Origin: an uncultured beta proteobacterium
GTDB taxonomy: Bacteria > Pseudomonadota > Gammaproteobacteria > Burkholderiales > Burkholderiaceae_C
Direction of reading: 5' to 3'
Length of the DNA stretch: 35,249 nucleotides
Assembly: GCA_903930255.1 (NCBI GenBank)
Contig: CAIYYA010000010.1
Span: forward strand, 1-35,249
Both the position numbers and the translations under genes were made by a program. A model generated the notes under the pieces. It did no database searches and was not told the origin of the DNA. It saw only the letters and a list, made by a program, of their open reading frames with translations. Shown here piece by piece: positions 26,025 through 33,258 of this stretch (the stretch's first letter is position 1; every line of letters begins with the position of its first letter).

Positions 26025-26783
26025 TTAACGCGGAGCCAGGCGTATGGCACCGTCGAGGCGAATGACTTCGCCATTGAGCATGTCGTTCTCGAAAATATGC
26101 TGTGCCAGCTTTGCATAGTCTTGCGGTGTACCCAGCCGTGATGGAAATGGCACACTGGCAGCCAGTGCGTCTTGCACCTCTTGTGGAAAACTGAACATCA
26201 TGGGGGTGCCAAAAATACCGGGGGCAATTGTCATGTTGCGAATGCCATTGCGTGCCAGATCACGAGCGATCGGCAAGGTCATAGCGACAATGCCGCCTTT
26301 CGATGCGCTGTAAGCCGCTTGCCCAATTTGTCCATCGAAGGCGGCTACCGAAGCGGTTGAAATCATTACCCCACGTTCACCGGTTGCCTCAGGCGTGTTT
26401 TTGCACATGGCATCCGCGCACAGGCGAATCATGTTGAAGCTGCCAATCAGGTTCACCGTAATGCACTTGCTGAAAACGCCCAGCGTGTGTGGCCCATTTT
26501 TGCCAACGGTCTTTTCGGCAGGGGCAATCCCTGCACAATTCACCAGACCCATCAGTTTGCCTAGCGAAACAGCCTTGGCCACCACCGCCTGAGCATCAGC
26601 TTCGTTACTCACATCGCATTGAACAAAAGCTCCACCGATGGTATCGGCAACGGCTTGACCTTTTTCGACTTGCATGTCGGCAATGACGACCACTCCACCT
26701 TGGCTGGCGAGCAGGCGCGCCGTTCCTTCACCCAAACCGGATGCACCGCCGGTGACAATAAAAACCTTGCCGCTGATCTGCAT
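26025..26783 (-). CDS. Type II 3-hydroxyacyl-CoA dehydrogenase-like SDR
   Basis: A 252-residue NAD-dependent SDR of the HSD10/HADH2 group, which oxidises 3-hydroxyacyl-CoAs including 2-methyl-3-hydroxybutyryl-CoA in isoleucine breakdown. The cofactor motif is [15 protein letters not shown] (residues ~11-25), with VIADMQ at the second strand (Asp, NAD preference) and [12 protein letters not shown]. The catalytic Ser is in [18 protein letters not shown] and YSASK holds Tyr/Lys. The tail [19 protein letters not shown] and [10 protein letters not shown] is typical of this group. GGAG seven bases before the ATG sets the start. A LiuR-like operator lies 21 bases upstream. It precedes dnaG by 42 bases and may be co-transcribed with it. 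Confidence 0.88.
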   Translation of the reverse strand: MQISGKVFIVTGGASGLGEGTARLLASQGGVVVIADMQVEKGQAVADTIGGAFVQCDVSNEADAQAVVAKAVSLGKLMGLVNCAGIAPAEKTVGKNGPHTLGVFSKCITVNLIGSFNMIRLCADAMCKNTPEATGERGVMISTASVAAFDGQIGQAAYSASKGGIVAMTLPIARDLARNGIRNMTIAPGIFGTPMMFSFPQEVQDALAASVPFPSRLGTPQDYAKLAQHIFENDMLNGEVIRLDGAIRLAPR

Positions 26784-26803
26784 GTGAGGACTCCAATAAA
26801 TAG

Positions 26804-26819
26804 TTGACGTTGACGTAAA
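26804..26819. promoter_or_regulatory. LiuR-like operator upstream of the hydroxyacyl-CoA dehydrogenase gene
   Basis: TTGACGTTGACGTAAA fits the palindrome TTnACGTnnACGTnAA, which I recall as the binding pattern of the MerR-family regulator LiuR. LiuR controls branched-chain amino acid and acyl-CoA breakdown in proteobacteria. It is 21 bases upstream of the start codon, where a repressor would cover the promoter. The function of the gene downstream agrees with this assignment. Confidence 0.5.
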
Positions 26820-26886
26820 CGTTAATTATGGCTCACAAAAATACAGGTTTCCCATCCGCGGGTGCAAGATTGGCGGTGATTGCCGC

Positions 26887-26892
26887 TATACT
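26887..26892 (+). promoter_or_regulatory. Probable -10 box of tRNA-Val(GAC)
   Basis: TATACT lies 21 bases before the mature tRNA and is followed by a GC-rich stretch typical of stable RNA promoters. A convincing -35 at normal distance is not seen (TGCAAG at 26863 is weak), so the call rests on the -10 alone. Confidence 0.4.
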
Positions 26893-26913
26893 CTGACGCT
26901 GTCGTATGACCTT

Positions 26914-26990
26914 AGGCGCGTAGCTCAGCTGGTTAGAGCACCACCTTGACATGGTGGGGGTCGTTGGTTCGAGTCCAATCGCGCCTACCA
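26914..26990 (+). tRNA. tRNA-Val (GAC)
   Basis: A full cloverleaf is present: acceptor AGGCGCG/CGCGCCT, D arm GCTC...GAGC, anticodon stem CCACC/GGTGG with loop TTGACAT (anticodon GAC at 26948-26950), T arm GTTGG/CCAAT with loop TTCGAGT. The terminal CCA is encoded. It is the second valine tRNA in the window, with a different anticodon from the one at 11601. It is flanked by its own -10 box and a strong terminator, so it is a single-gene unit. Confidence 0.97.
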
Positions 26991-26994
26991 ATTC

Positions 26995-27030
26995 AAACCC
27001 TTGTAATTCAATGAGTTACAAGGGTTTTTT
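26995..27030 (+). terminator. Strong intrinsic terminator after tRNA-Val(GAC)
   Basis: AAACCCTTGTAA (26995-27006) pairs perfectly with TTACAAGGGTTT (27016-27027) around a nine-base loop and is followed by further T residues. It starts five bases after the tRNA. On the minus strand no T run follows, so it serves the tRNA only. Confidence 0.9.
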
Positions 27031-27085
27031 GTTTTGTTAAAGACCGGTTAAGCAGGCTTGCAGCTGCAGTCTGGAATGCCCGCGG

Positions 27086-27787
27086 CTAATCGTTGATAAA
27101 CGCCACCATCATGCGCGCCACGGCTGCCCCTTCGTGACCTAATGCCAGGCTTTGAATGCAGGTGCTAAATTTTTCTTCACCCAGCAAAGCACGGCGCTTG
27201 TTCAGCAAAAAGGCACTGTAGTCTTCGACAAATTCAGGATGTGCCTGCACACAAAAAACGTGGTTTTGCACGGCAAAGGCAGCCACCGGACAAAATTCAC
27301 TGCTGGCCAGCAACTGTGCACGTTGCGGCAAATCAAACACCTGATCTTGATGGCTGGCCAGCAAAGCAATCTCGGTTCGGCCTTGTGTCTGCACAAAATC
27401 AGGCGCATGCCACTGGTATTGCATACGCCCGGCACCCCAGCCCTGTGGCGCACGCCCAACTCGGGCGCCCAGGCACAGCGCAATCAGCTGATGCCCAAAG
27501 CACACGCCAATCAGCTTTTTCCTGGCTTGCAGCAAGCACTCTACTTTTTGCTTGAGTTCCAGCACCCAGGGCTCTTGCGAAAATGAATCGGCCCGACTAC
27601 CGGTGAGCAACACTGCGTCATAGGCTTCAAACGAATCAGGGTATTGCCCCTTGAGCGTATTAAAAATATCAAACTGACCAGTAGCACCCGCAGCGCGCAG
27701 CAAACGTTCAAACATGGCTCCATAGCCAATGTAAGTTGCCTCAAGTGCCGGGTCGAGAAAATCGTTGTCGAGAATACAAAGCTTCAT
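27086..27787 (-). CDS. Class I glutamine amidotransferase domain protein
   Basis: A 233-residue stand-alone class I glutamine amidotransferase, of the type annotated as GMP synthase-like. The nucleophile is Cys96 in LIGVCFGHQLIAL, and the His/Glu pair is His183/Glu185 in VQAHPEFVEDY, so the triad is intact. There is no synthetase domain and no obvious partner nearby; members of this group may act on gamma-glutamyl compounds. Its ATG overlaps the plsY stop by four bases (ATGA), which points to coupled translation, though a shared pathway is not evident. Confidence 0.82.
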   Translation of the reverse strand: MKLCILDNDFLDPALEATYIGYGAMFERLLRAAGATGQFDIFNTLKGQYPDSFEAYDAVLLTGSRADSFSQEPWVLELKQKVECLLQARKKLIGVCFGHQLIALCLGARVGRAPQGWGAGRMQYQWHAPDFVQTQGRTEIALLASHQDQVFDLPQRAQLLASSEFCPVAAFAVQNHVFCVQAHPEFVEDYSAFLLNKRRALLGEEKFSTCIQSLALGHEGAAVARMMVAFIND

Positions 27788-28518
27788 GACTTGTGTTGAT
27801 GTGATGATTTGTGATCGTACTTATGACCGTGATGCACGTGCTGGGCATGCCCATGCTCGGCTGGCTTAGCTACTGGATGGCCGGGGGTCTTTTTGCCTAA
27901 GCGGGATTCTGTGCCTTTGATAAGACGGTTGATATTTTCAGCATGGCGATACAGCAAAAAGATCGACATCACGGCCACTGCCAGCGCAACACTTTTGTTC
28001 ATCATCCACAAGCCATCATCGCCCATCACATAAACGGCTGGCACCAGCACCGCTGCCGTGATGGAGGCCAGCGACGAATAGCGAAACACCAGTGCCATCA
28101 CAAGCCAGATCAGCGCAGTCGCCAAACCGAGCCAGCCACTCAGACCCAACAGCACGCCTAAAGCCGTGGCCACTCCTTTGCCACCAGCAAATTTGAAAAA
28201 CACGGGGTACACATGACCCAAAAATGCAGCCAACCCGACCATCGCCAAAGTGCCATCGCCCAGACCATAAGAGGGGCCATAAAGCTTGACCAGCAGCACG
28301 GGTAACCAACCTTTGGCGGCATCCAGCAACAAGGTGATGATGGCCGCAGCCTTGGAGCCCGAGCGCAACACGTTGGTGGCTCCGGGATTTTTGCTACCAA
28401 AGGTGCGAGGATCATTCAAGCCCATGACCCGGCTGACAATGACCGCAAACGACAGCGAACCAATTAGATAAGCTGCAAGGGCTGCAAAAACGGGTGAAAA
28501 ACTTTGTATGGATTGCAA
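27784..28518 (-). CDS. plsY: Glycerol-3-phosphate acyltransferase PlsY with His-rich tail
   Basis: An integral membrane enzyme that transfers acyl groups from acyl phosphate to glycerol-3-phosphate, the first step of phospholipid synthesis. The conserved loops are FGSKNPGATNVLRSG, FLGHVYPVFFKFAGGKGVAT and a third near ALVFRYSSLASITAA, with several membrane helices. I prefer a TTG start at 28518 (244 residues) because GGAG is placed six bases upstream and the family begins just before the first helix; the frame is open to a GTG at 28614 with no ribosome site. After residue ~210 there is an unusual tail with about ten histidines in the last 31 residues (HGHAQHVHHGHKYDHK), absent from typical PlsY. 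It ends inside the start of the amidotransferase gene. Confidence 0.9.
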   Translation of the reverse strand: MQSIQSFSPVFAALAAYLIGSLSFAVIVSRVMGLNDPRTFGSKNPGATNVLRSGSKAAAIITLLLDAAKGWLPVLLVKLYGPSYGLGDGTLAMVGLAAFLGHVYPVFFKFAGGKGVATALGVLLGLSGWLGLATALIWLVMALVFRYSSLASITAAVLVPAVYVMGDDGLWMMNKSVALAVAVMSIFLLYRHAENINRLIKGTESRLGKKTPGHPVAKPAEHGHAQHVHHGHKYDHKSSHQHKS

Positions 28519-28671
28519 ACTTAACTCCTGTTGACCCAAAAGGGCGAGCACTAAGGCGGCTATTTTGCCAGCCTGTTCACCGTCAAGTAGCAAACCCACT
28601 GTGACTTTGGGCACAATCGGAGCAGAATAATCAAATCAGCAACAAAATTGCGGGGCTCTACCGGAAATTTT

Positions 28672-29154
28672 ATGACTCAAACCACCTTTGCTCAACTCGT
28701 TGCAGCGGCATTGCCACAGATTCAAGAGCTGATGCCCTGGGATGTGGATGCCATGCGCAAAACAAACTCCGAACTGCTGATTGTGGACATTCGCGAGGCA
28801 GAAGAATACGCTGTCGGACACATTCAAGGCTCCCTTTTGGTACCACGTGGTATTTTGGAGACCTCGTGCGACTGGGGCTATTCCGACACTATTCCAGCTT
28901 TGGTACAGGCGCGCCATCAACCCCTGGTGTTGGTGTGCCGTTCGGGAAACCGCACCGCTATAGCAGCGCTAACGCTTCAGCAGATGGGCTTTGAGCAAGT
29001 TTATTCCATGAAAACCGGTGTGCGTGGATGGAACGATTTTGAGCTACCTCTGGTCAACGCACTAGACGAACCGGTTGATATTGATTGGGCCGAAGAGCAA
29101 CTGAGCCCGCCTGTGCTTGCTGCGCAACAAGCGCCGAAAGCCAAACGGTCATAG
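28672..29154 (+). CDS. Rhodanese-like domain protein
   Basis: A 160-residue single-domain rhodanese that probably carries or transfers sulfane sulfur. The domain covers residues ~20-125, with DIREAEEYAVGHIQGSLLVP and the active-site loop CRSGNRTAIA (Cys89). The C-terminal ~35 residues are polar and variable. The ATG at 28672 gives the natural N terminus; eight further in-frame codons upstream reach a TTG at 28648. No signal peptide is seen, so it is probably cytoplasmic. It is divergent from plsY. Confidence 0.87.
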   Translation: MTQTTFAQLVAAALPQIQELMPWDVDAMRKTNSELLIVDIREAEEYAVGHIQGSLLVPRGILETSCDWGYSDTIPALVQARHQPLVLVCRSGNRTAIAALTLQQMGFEQVYSMKTGVRGWNDFELPLVNALDEPVDIDWAEEQLSPPVLAAQQAPKAKRS

Positions 29155-29208
29155 CTTTCAGTGCAAAAACAACCCAACACCCCTGAGTCACACAAATTTC
29201 GCTCCCCG

Positions 29209-30270
29209 TCACATCGCCGGGTCGCGCATTTCCCAGCGAATGGCATCGATTTTTTTGAGCAACTCGGGTGACAGGGTGGTTCCCCAAATGTCCAGGCACT
29301 CGTCAAGTTGCGCCACCGAGGTGACACCTATGATGGTGCTCGCTACACGCCATTGTGTGTAGCAAAATGCCAGCGCCAATTGCAGTGGCGTCAAACCATG
29401 CTCACGAGCCAGCGCACTGTAGCGCTTAGCTGCCTGCAACGCTTCGGGGCGACCCCAGCGCTGTTTTCTGCTTGACTCAAACTTGGTTAATCGCGCCATA
29501 GCAGGAGCACCAGGGCCGGTTAACCCGGTATCGTCGTACTTGCCCGAGAGCAGACCAAACGACAGCGGAGAATAGGCCAGCAACGACACACCCAGACGGT
29601 GCAGGGTTTCATCTAACGCATTCTCAACGCTGCGGTTGAGCAAGCTGTAGCCGTTTTGCACCGTCGCTACGCGCGGCAAAGCATATTGCTCAGCCAGACG
29701 AACAAACTCATGCACACCATAAGGCGTTTCATTCGACAGGCCAACTGCACGCACCTTGCCTGCTTGCACCAGGGTGTGCAGAGCTTCTAGCTGTGCGTGA
29801 ATCGAAGTGCCTTCGTTGTCGCTGGGCTGGTAATACAAACCACCAAAAGCAGGCACACTGCGCACCGGCCAGTGGATCTGGTAGAGATCAATGACATCAG
29901 TCTGCAGGCGGCGCAAACTGCCATCACAAGCGGCCAAAATATCGGCACCTGTCAAGTCGGGGCTACCCCCACGAATCCAGGGCATCGAGCGACTCGGTCC
30001 GGCAACCTTGCTGGCAAGCATCAGCTGTTGCCGTGCACCGGGTCGTTGTGCCAACCAATTGCCAATGATTTTCTCGGTTGCATTGAACGTGGCTGCCTTG
30101 GGTGGCACCGCATACATTTCGGCTGTGTCCAAAAAATTGATGCCTCGCTCAAGCGAGCGATCCAAGATATTGAAAGCAGTGGCTTCATCCACCTGCTCAC
30201 CAAAAGTCATGGTGCCCAGACAAATTGGGCTCACCAGCAGATCACTTTTTCCAAGTTGAACTTGTTTCAT
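29209..30270 (-). CDS. tas: Aldo/keto reductase, Tas-like
   Basis: A 353-residue NADPH-dependent aldo/keto reductase close to E. coli Tas in layout. The catalytic tetrad is Asp48 and Tyr53 (FLDTAEMYAVPP), Lys88 (LASKVAG) and His133 (YQIHWPVRSVP). LLAYSPLSFGLLSGKYDDTG and STIIGVTSVAQLDE are characteristic of the family's cofactor side. The physiological substrate is unknown. Its ATG overlaps the stop of the decayed regulator pseudogene upstream, so it may once have been the second gene of that unit. Confidence 0.83.
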   Translation of the reverse strand: MKQVQLGKSDLLVSPICLGTMTFGEQVDEATAFNILDRSLERGINFLDTAEMYAVPPKAATFNATEKIIGNWLAQRPGARQQLMLASKVAGPSRSMPWIRGGSPDLTGADILAACDGSLRRLQTDVIDLYQIHWPVRSVPAFGGLYYQPSDNEGTSIHAQLEALHTLVQAGKVRAVGLSNETPYGVHEFVRLAEQYALPRVATVQNGYSLLNRSVENALDETLHRLGVSLLAYSPLSFGLLSGKYDDTGLTGPGAPAMARLTKFESSRKQRWGRPEALQAAKRYSALAREHGLTPLQLALAFCYTQWRVASTIIGVTSVAQLDECLDIWGTTLSPELLKKIDAIRWEMRDPAM

Positions 30271-30524
30271 GGCAGGGCGGTTTGTTCTTGTTGATGGAAA
30301 CTACAGACGCGATCACGTCCAGCATTTTGGCCTGATACAAGGCTCGATCGGCCTGATCGATCAGGTTTTTGGCGGTCAGGTGCACTGGCACGCACCATGG
30401 CCACCGCTTCAGCGCCAGTGCCGGCCTCTTGAATCACCCGATCAGGCTGCAACTGTCCCACTTAATTCTTGATCATCATGCGGGAAAATTTGCTATCGTC
30501 AACGATAAGGAGTGTGCGGTTCAT
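30267..30524 (-). pseudogene. Relic of a response regulator-GGDEF gene (REC fused to GGDEF tail)
   Basis: From the ATG at 30524 the frame reads MNRTLLIVDDSKFSRMMIKN, the start of a receiver domain with its acidic pair, and then hits TAA (30462-30464). Past the stop the same frame continues as receiver sequence (LQPDRVIQEAGTGAEAVAMV) to APD. There the DNA switches to the very end of a GGDEF domain, but in another frame: NLIDQADRALYQAK, a signature of diguanylate cyclases. One further frame change, consistent with loss of one A in AAAA(A), restores NAGRDRVCSFHQQE and the final stop. About 86 codons remain of an expected ~300, with the middle deleted. It is a dead c-di-GMP regulator between tas and the acyl-CoA synthetase. 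Confidence 0.75.
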
Positions 30525-30562
30525 GGTCGGCTTTATTGTTATGCGATGTTGAAAGGAGCGAA

Positions 30563-32410
30563 TTATGCTACGCGAGCCAACTCTTGCAGGCGCAGCACGC
30601 GGCGCTGCACTTTGCCTGTGGTGGTCATGGGCAAGGCATCCAGAAACTCAATCTCTTTGGGGTACTCATAGGGCGCCAGCATGTCTTTCACATGCGCTTG
30701 TAATTGAACAATAAGTTGAGCATCAAATTCAGCTCTGTCGCCCGTCCAGCTTGCACGAGCAGTTACAAAATCAGGAGCAAGAACAACATAAGCCTTGACT
30801 ACGGCACCCCGCTCACGGTCAGGTTTTGGCACCACCGCAGCATTCGCCACTGCCGGATGTTTCACCAAACAGTTTTCGATTTCACCGGGGCCAATGCGGT
30901 AACCTGCTGCTTTGAACACATCGTCACTGCGCCCCTGATACCACAGGTAACCATCGGCATCACGGGTGGCCAAATCACCCGTGCGACACCAGTCGCCCGT
31001 GCACTTGGCATGGGTCGCCGCCAGGTTGTTCCAATAACCCAAATAAAAAATCGGATCACTCTTCCCATTTACGTCTAAACGATGCAAAGCCACATCACCC
31101 ACCACGCCCACAGGGCATTCATTGCCATCGTCATCAATCAGCGCAACCCGGTGGCCGGGGTAACCCATGCCCATACTGCCCGGCTTGGATGGCCACAGCG
31201 CCGCACAATTGCCCACGATGTAATTGATTTCGGTCTGGCCAAACATTTCGTTCACGGTGATTCCAAGCTGGCGCTGACAATAGTCAAACACCGCATCGCC
31301 CACGGCTTCACCTGCACTCATGATGGCTAGCAGCTGCAAGCCAAACTGGGTTTGCACGGTAAGCGCGGGTGTCCCAGGGAAGCTTTTCATCATCGCCTTG
31401 AGCGCAGTGGGGAACAAAAACGTGTGCGTTACAGCACAGTCGCGCAGCAGCTCGAGCGCAGTTTGCGGTGTAAAACGGCCATTGAACGCAACGATGGGTC
31501 GCCCAAAAAACAGCGACGGCAACAGTGCATCCATCAATCCACCGGTCCAGGCCCAGTCAGCAGGGCTCCAAAACACAGCCTGTGAACCACTGGGCAGTTG
31601 ACTGGGGTCGGCCAGGTCGCACAAATTTTGGGTAGTTTGCTGGTCAGCTGGCATGGCAAAGCCAAACCAGTTCTGGCTACACAAGAAGCCTGTCAAATTG
31701 CCGATCAGCGCCCGATGCGGAATTAAAGCGCCCTTGGGGTTGCCGGTGGTGCCACTGGTATAGATCAGGATCGCAGGGTCGTCGGCGCGGGTGCTAACCA
31801 AAGCAAATTCGGCGCTGGCAGCATTCAAAAGACGGGCCAAGTCCAGAACATCACTGGCCAATTCGGCAGCAACATCTGGTTTGGTGACACAAATGACTTG
31901 ACGCAAAGCCGGGCAAGTAGCGCGCACCGCCACCAAATCAGGCAGCGTTTGCGCGTCGCCAAGTGCCAGCACGGCAGCACTGTCTTGCAGACGAAATGCC
32001 AGTGCCTGTGGGCCAAACAGTTGTGACAAAGGCATGGCCACTGCACCCATTTGCAGCACAGCCATGTAGGCCACGGCAGTTTCAAAGCACTGCGGCAACA
32101 CAATCGCCACGCGCTGACCGGGTAAAACACCCTGCGCACGCATCACGTTCGAGAGTCGATTGGCCTGCTCTTGAAGCTCAGAATAAGTATAAAAAATGCC
32201 CTCAGCGCCCGTCTGATATGCGTGAATAGCTATATTTTTAGAAGCATCAGCTAGTGCTGCCCAGCGCGCACAGCAAGCTTGCGCCATGTTGAAGTGCTCG
32301 GGCACTTGCCAAACAAAATTGGCGTGCAGGCGTGCATGGGCTATTGGAGTCACGGGCATCAATGAACTCGGCAATAAGAGGCTGCGGTTTAAATCAACCG
32401 CAGCTGACAC
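30563..32410 (-). CDS. AMP-dependent acyl-CoA synthetase (acetyl/medium-chain type)
   Basis: A 615-residue adenylate-forming enzyme that activates a carboxylic acid with ATP and joins it to CoA. The phosphate loop is LIYTSGTTGNPKGALIPHRA near residue 215, with MFGQTEINYIVGN (A5), WCRTGDLATRDADGYLWYQG (A7) and GRSDDVFKAAGYRIGPGEIE (A8). The C-terminal catalytic lysine is in TTTGKVQRRVLR. The pattern is that of the acetyl/medium-chain acyl-CoA synthetase group; chain length is not readable. The start is uncertain: GTG at 32410, or ATG at 32359, neither with a good ribosome site. It follows the DUF4239 gene by 13 bases. Confidence 0.88.
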   Translation of the reverse strand: MSAAVDLNRSLLLPSSLMPVTPIAHARLHANFVWQVPEHFNMAQACCARWAALADASKNIAIHAYQTGAEGIFYTYSELQEQANRLSNVMRAQGVLPGQRVAIVLPQCFETAVAYMAVLQMGAVAMPLSQLFGPQALAFRLQDSAAVLALGDAQTLPDLVAVRATCPALRQVICVTKPDVAAELASDVLDLARLLNAASAEFALVSTRADDPAILIYTSGTTGNPKGALIPHRALIGNLTGFLCSQNWFGFAMPADQQTTQNLCDLADPSQLPSGSQAVFWSPADWAWTGGLMDALLPSLFFGRPIVAFNGRFTPQTALELLRDCAVTHTFLFPTALKAMMKSFPGTPALTVQTQFGLQLLAIMSAGEAVGDAVFDYCQRQLGITVNEMFGQTEINYIVGNCAALWPSKPGSMGMGYPGHRVALIDDDGNECPVGVVGDVALHRLDVNGKSDPIFYLGYWNNLAATHAKCTGDWCRTGDLATRDADGYLWYQGRSDDVFKAAGYRIGPGEIENCLVKHPAVANAAVVPKPDRERGAVVKAYVVLAPDFVTARASWTGDRAEFDAQLIVQLQAHVKDMLAPYEYPKEIEFLDALPMTTTGKVQRRVLRLQELARVA

Positions 32411-32423
32411 CTGACCAGGGTCA

Positions 32424-33215
32424 TTAAAGTTTGGCCTTGGGTGCCTTATTCATCTGCTCGATGGCCAGCTCGATGGGTTCTGGGGTTACCGAACTTTCGC
32501 CAGCAAAAATACCCGCTGTGGCGATCAACACGGTCATTAGCAAACACAAACCACACGTCACACCGCCTACATACGTGAGCAGCTTGGGCAGCGGACTTTG
32601 AAACCAGGCAAACACAGTAAAGAAAAAGATCGAGCAAATAATGGCATACCAGTAATAAATTGGCAGTTTGAGTCGACTCGCTGAAACGCGCGCCTCGCGC
32701 AAGTCTGCCAATTGGTTAAAAGACTGGATGATTTCAGATCGCGCCACTTGCTGTGCCGGCGTTTGCGGCTCGAGTTGTTTGGATTCGCGAGCCAGAAAAG
32801 CCAGGGCTTCGTTGACCTTTTCGTTACGGTTGCCATGTGCCAGCAAAGGCCACTCGTCCGTCACGACCGCATTGGCATATTTCAGCAAACCCTCTTGAAG
32901 TTTGGCGCCATTTTCCCCGCCAAAAGAATCATAGGCACGATGCAATTTGATCATCACCGTGCCCTCACGCGACACCATGTCTTCGGTGCCCCGGTGGTCA
33001 CCTTGCATGCGCACCAAGCAAAAAGCCAGCAACAGCAAGGTGAGAGAAATAAACAATTTGAAAGACTCTTCAGCCCCTTTGGCCGTGTGCTCAGAAGGAT
33101 CGAGCTTGAAACGCTTGCGCACCAAATACGGTGCAATCGTTGTCATCAATAGCCCGAAGACCAGAATGATCCCGCCAACTTGCAGGTTCGAATGAGAGTG
33201 AAACCAATCCAGCAT
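32424..33215 (-). CDS. DUF4239-like membrane protein
   Basis: A 263-residue inner-membrane protein of unknown function. Hydrophobic segments lie near residues 10-30, 50-68, 185-205 and 210-235. A hydrophilic, helix-forming region of ~110 residues between the second and third faces one side of the membrane. The arrangement and phrases such as SREGTVMIKLHRAYDSF agree with the DUF4239 (bestrophin-like) family, a weak link to ion channels. It lies 13 bases before the acyl-CoA synthetase in the same direction, so they may be co-transcribed. Confidence 0.65.
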   Translation of the reverse strand: MLDWFHSHSNLQVGGIILVFGLLMTTIAPYLVRKRFKLDPSEHTAKGAEESFKLFISLTLLLLAFCLVRMQGDHRGTEDMVSREGTVMIKLHRAYDSFGGENGAKLQEGLLKYANAVVTDEWPLLAHGNRNEKVNEALAFLARESKQLEPQTPAQQVARSEIIQSFNQLADLREARVSASRLKLPIYYWYAIICSIFFFTVFAWFQSPLPKLLTYVGGVTCGLCLLMTVLIATAGIFAGESSVTPEPIELAIEQMNKAPKAKL

Positions 33216-33258
33216 ACAGACTCCGATAAAAAATACTTAGGGTCAAATCAAAAAAAAT

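Noticed and set aside
30353-30366. 14-bp palindrome CCTGATCGATCAGG as an operator
   Set aside because: It lies in the GGDEF-derived codons (LIDQ) of the pseudogene and is explained by coding sequence.
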